DNA from: Prevotella sp. UBA7782 | GTDB taxonomy: Bacteria; Bacteroidota; Bacteroidia; Bacteroidales; Bacteroidaceae | Reading direction: 5' to 3' | Assembly: GCA_002480935.1 (NCBI GenBank) | Contig: DLDC01000040.1 | Coordinates: forward strand, 1-8,728 | DNA length: 8,728 bases | Part shown: positions 6,774 to 8,728 of the stretch, one piece after another | Numbering within the stretch: the first letter of the stretch is position 1 | Layout: every line of letters begins with the position of its first letter | The notes under the pieces: model-generated | The model's database searches: none | What the model was told of the DNA's origin: nothing | What the model saw: only the letters and a program-made list of their open reading frames with translations | Made by a program: the position numbers and the translations under genes

Positions 6774-7340
6774 ATGGAGAAGAACGAAAGAGAACTGAGA
6801 TGTACCACCCAATCATCAGAATATCTCATTAAGCGGCCATGGCTGACAGCCCGCCGCGACGTTGTGGTGCATCCTAACGGTAAGGTCAACCCAGAGTATT
6901 ATGTCTTGGAGTATCCCGATTGGATTAATATCATTGCCATAACCCGCGAAGGCAAGTTCATCATTGAGCGACAATGGCGTCAGGCTGTGGGTGAAATATC
7001 CACCGAGATACCTGCCGGAGTGATAGAAAAAGGTGAGAGCGCGCTTGCCGCCGCACAGCGCGAGCTGAAGGAGGAAACGGGTTTTACGGGCGGTGAGTGG
7101 CACGAGCTGATGGTCATCGCGCCCAACTCAAGCACCATGAACAACCATTGTCACTGCTTTGTGGCACGCAATGTAGAGAAGACATCGGGCCAACACCTGG
7201 ATACGACAGAGGATTTAGACTACTTCTTGAAGGATGAGAACGAGGTGTTCGACATGCTTCAGAGAGGCGAATTTCATCAGGCTATGATGGCAGCTGCCCT
7301 TTGGAAGTTCTTCTGCTGCAAGCTCTTGCAGAAGATTTAA
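6774..7340 (+). CDS. Nudix hydrolase, ADP-ribose pyrophosphatase-like
   Basis: This 188-residue cytoplasmic enzyme would split a nucleoside diphosphate linked to another group, releasing a nucleoside monophosphate. It carries a perfect Nudix box, G-x5-E-x7-REUxEExGU, at residues 82-104 (GVIEKGE, seven residues, then RELKEETGF); its glutamates bind the catalytic Mg2+. The preceding QWRQAVGEISTEIPAG segment (67-82) and the proline at 117 a short way after the box resemble the ADP-ribose/nucleotide-sugar pyrophosphatase branch, which has an N-terminal beta extension as here. The gene begins 24 bases after the GT4-like gene with no obvious promoter between them, so read-through from the glycan unit is likely. 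It may clear ADP-ribose or a nucleotide sugar, but the link to glycan synthesis rests only on position. The hairpin that follows ends the unit. Confidence 0.85.
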   Translation: MEKNERELRCTTQSSEYLIKRPWLTARRDVVVHPNGKVNPEYYVLEYPDWINIIAITREGKFIIERQWRQAVGEISTEIPAGVIEKGESALAAAQRELKEETGFTGGEWHELMVIAPNSSTMNNHCHCFVARNVEKTSGQHLDTTEDLDYFLKDENEVFDMLQRGEFHQAMMAAALWKFFCCKLLQKI

Positions 7341-7352
7341 GGCGTAGCTTCA

Positions 7353-7407
7353 CAGTCAGCCCCCCTTTCATAAGCCCCGCAATGGGGCTTATTTCGTATT
7401 CTGACTG
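7353..7407 (+). terminator. Nested hairpin between convergent genes
   Basis: The inner stem is ATAAGCCCC (7370-7378) paired with GGGGCTTAT (7384-7392), a perfect 9-bp stem with the five-base loop GCAAT, followed on the plus strand by TTCGTATT. An outer perfect 7-bp repeat, CAGTCAG (7353-7359) and CTGACTG (7401-7407), encloses it. It lies 12 bases after the Nudix stop codon. The minus-strand flavoprotein gene has its stop codon (7391-7389) inside the inner stem, so the structure could serve both directions, although the minus-strand side lacks a T tract. Confidence 0.7.
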
Positions 7408-8489
7408 AGCTTCAACAACGTTCCCATGGGGCATACGAAGCGGCAGTAGGGGCGCATGATGAAGAGCGAAAGCACCACAAACACCACGGCTATGGCTATT
7501 ACCACCCATGAGGCTGACTGAAAGATGAAGGCTGAGAAGGGCTCATAGTTCACCCAATCGGCCCATACGCCCGTGAGCAGGCATAGCATGAGCGCGGCCC
7601 AGAGCACGCTGCGAAAGGTGTTAAGCCTGTTGATAAGCTTGCCAGAAAGTCGCCATTTGCGCTTGTTCACCCGTCCGGCAAGCTCTTGCAGCGCGCCGTA
7701 GGGACACACGTTGGTGCAATAATAGGTTTTCTTGCCAAACAGAGGATAGACAAAACCCATGATGAGCAGAATGACGGATGCCAGCATTGCCACAACGTTG
7801 ATGCCGTTAGACATCCATCCTATGATGGCCGAATAAGACAAGAACGTGCCGCTCCAGAAGCCCAGCACACCGATGTTGAGCACCTGCTGCATGATGCGAT
7901 AGCGCTTGTTGTGCACAAACAAGGGCAGAATAGCCGCCAAGAGGGCTACGATGAGTGCCGCTATGGCCTTGGGCGAGGCATCGAAATCACTCAGCCAACT
8001 CTTCTCTACGGCGTTCTTGCCGGCATAGTTCAGTCCTCGTGTCACGTTGCCTATGATAGCCCGCGATGAGTAAGTGGCGCCCGACACACCGTCTACCTTC
8101 ATGGCCAAAGCATCGTCTATGCTCTTTCCGTTCCACTTGGTGAGCAGCGCGCTTGCCCTGCCGAAGAACTCAGGAGTCTCAGAGTTCTTCAACGCTTTTA
8201 TCTTTTTTACGGTGCCATCCTTGATGTATATCTCAAGCGGAACGTTGCCTCCGAAGCCCGTAATGTCCTTGGCCAGCGTCGTAGTGTTCACTACGAAGGT
8301 GCCGTCAGCCAACTTTGTCACTGCCTTGACCGGTTTTTGTGCGGTCTGCTGCACCGTGTCTTGTTGCCAGGCATGGCCCAGCACCTTGCCGTCTCGGCGT
8401 ATAGACACTACGGCAATGAGCAACAGGCAAATCAAAAGACTCAGAAACTGAGATATTTTATCCTTAATACGATTTTTGTTTTGCATCAT
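7389..8489 (-). CDS. Membrane flavoprotein: FMN-binding domain plus NosR/NapH-like CX3CP iron-sulfur domain
   Basis: This 366-residue inner-membrane redox protein has one N-terminal membrane helix (residues 13-30). An extracytoplasmic FMN-binding domain of the RnfG/NqrC/NosR type follows (about 55-160), with five further helices near 174-193, 203-225, 229-251, 293-312 and 326-346. The FMN domain holds GFGGNVPLEIYIKDG (78-92), ETPEFFG (104-110) and DGVSGATYSS (133-142); T139 of SGAT is the expected site where ApbE attaches FMN covalently. Two CX3CP motifs, C258-C262 and C349-C353, lie at the ends of helices as in NosR and NapH and probably bind iron-sulfur clusters. The protein is much shorter than NosR and lacks CX2CX2CX3CP ferredoxin motifs. 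It likely passes electrons across the membrane to a partner not visible here. The ATG at 8489 is chosen over an upstream in-frame TTG at 8522 that lies in the promoter box; the adjacent ATG at 8486 is equally possible. Confidence 0.82.
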   Translation of the reverse strand: MMQNKNRIKDKISQFLSLLICLLLIAVVSIRRDGKVLGHAWQQDTVQQTAQKPVKAVTKLADGTFVVNTTTLAKDITGFGGNVPLEIYIKDGTVKKIKALKNSETPEFFGRASALLTKWNGKSIDDALAMKVDGVSGATYSSRAIIGNVTRGLNYAGKNAVEKSWLSDFDASPKAIAALIVALLAAILPLFVHNKRYRIMQQVLNIGVLGFWSGTFLSYSAIIGWMSNGINVVAMLASVILLIMGFVYPLFGKKTYYCTNVCPYGALQELAGRVNKRKWRLSGKLINRLNTFRSVLWAALMLCLLTGVWADWVNYEPFSAFIFQSASWVVIAIAVVFVVLSLFIMRPYCRFVCPMGTLLKLSQNTK

Positions 8490-8519
8490 ATAACGATGTT
8501 GTAATGTAATTTTGAATTG

Positions 8520-8527
8520 CAAAAGTA
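8520..8527 (-). promoter_or_regulatory. -7 box TACTTTTG for the flavoprotein gene
   Basis: On the minus strand TACTTTTG matches the TAnnTTTG consensus, inside the string TTACTTTTGCAA that also precedes the GT2 gene at 3700. A TTTG lies only 14 bases upstream, too close for the usual 19-21, so the -33 element is uncertain. The predicted start of transcription near 8514 leaves about 25 leader bases before the ATG at 8489. Confidence 0.6.
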
Positions 8528-8564
8528 ATCATTCTTCTTCACAAAACGGTGCTCTTTGTTGTTT

Positions 8565-8577
8565 TTTAACGGCTTTT
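8565..8577. promoter_or_regulatory. Second copy of 13-mer TTTAACGGCTTTT
   Basis: An exact copy of the sequence at 731-743, in the same orientation relative to a minus-strand gene. It starts 37 bases upstream of the -7 box of the flavoprotein gene. The 10-base difference from the other copy is about one turn of DNA. Function unknown. Confidence 0.35.
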
Positions 8578-8672
8578 CAGTTTTCATTTTCTTCCTCCTT
8601 TCAAAGTCATTTTAAGTAATATCGCCACATGTCCATAACCATATTCTTTACCTACCTCAGCCAGATAAAATT

Positions 8673-8728
8673 CTGAAATAGGCCTTTTCGTGTTGCGAAA
8701 TAGGCACTTTTGCAAGCCGAAATAGGCA
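8673..8728. repeat. 22-bp tandem repeat, two and a half units, running off the window
   Basis: Units start at 8673, 8695 and 8717, with AGGC cores beginning at 8680, 8702 and 8724, exactly 22 bp apart. The third unit is cut by the window end. The best unit reads GCGAAATAGGCA then CTTTTGCAAG, and can fold as TTGCGAAA against TTTTGCAA (one mismatch). The family is the same as at 924-989, but here it is better conserved. Bases 8578-8672 between the 13-mer and the repeat show no other clear structure. Confidence 0.65.

Noticed and set aside
7318..7331. Exact 14-base direct repeat GCAAGCTCTTGCAG, also at 7678-7691
   Set aside because: Both copies are inside coding sequence on opposite strands and encode common residues (KLLQ and LQEL). 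It is most likely chance from codon bias.
8074..8451. A plus-strand open frame of 125 codons opposite the flavoprotein
   Set aside because: It is the antisense of the FMN-binding domain, whose SGAT and ETPEFFG motifs make the minus-strand reading certain.

Overview
The window looks like a piece of a Bacteroidota chromosome, most likely Prevotellaceae or a close relative. The evidence is Bacteroidota-type promoters (a TAnnTTTG -7 box, once with a TTTG -33 box exactly 20 bases upstream), starts without a Shine-Dalgarno sequence in A-rich leaders, GC-rich genes against AT-rich gaps, and a gene set typical of that phylum. The genus is an inference. I see no rRNA, tRNA, insertion sequence, CRISPR array or phage gene.

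Layout. (1) Bases 1-657, minus strand: the first 219 residues of an NhaD-type Na+/H+ antiporter, cut by the window edge, with a near-ideal promoter. (2) Bases 658-1114: a long non-coding gap with a shared upstream 13-mer, a 16-bp palindrome, a degenerate 22-bp tandem repeat and a 12-bp perfect inverted repeat. (3) Bases 1115-3645, minus strand: a two-gene unit read from high to low coordinates, a Wzx-type flippase then a GT2 glycosyltransferase. (4) A 54-bp divergent gap. (5) Bases 3700-7340, plus strand: a tightly packed run of two GT2 glycosyltransferases, one GT4-like glycosyltransferase and a Nudix hydrolase. (6) A nested hairpin between convergent genes. (7) Bases 7389-8489, minus strand: a membrane protein with an FMN-binding domain of the RnfG/NqrC type and two CX3CP iron-sulfur motifs of the NosR/NapH type. 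(8) Bases 8490-8728: its promoter region, which carries the same 13-mer and the same 22-bp repeat as gap (2).

The central block is a small glycan assembly locus. Four glycosyltransferases would build an oligosaccharide, probably on a lipid carrier on the cytoplasmic face, and the flippase would move it across the inner membrane. No polymerase, chain-length regulator, ligase or nucleotide-sugar synthesis gene is visible. A short, non-polymerised glycan, such as one for protein O-glycosylation or a short surface oligosaccharide, is therefore as plausible as a capsule or O-antigen. The flanking antiporter and flavoprotein are unrelated membrane energetics genes.

The least explained features are non-coding: the 22-bp-period repeat and 13-mer shared by the upstream regions of two unrelated genes, and the 12-bp inverted repeat with a competing hairpin behind the GT2 gene.
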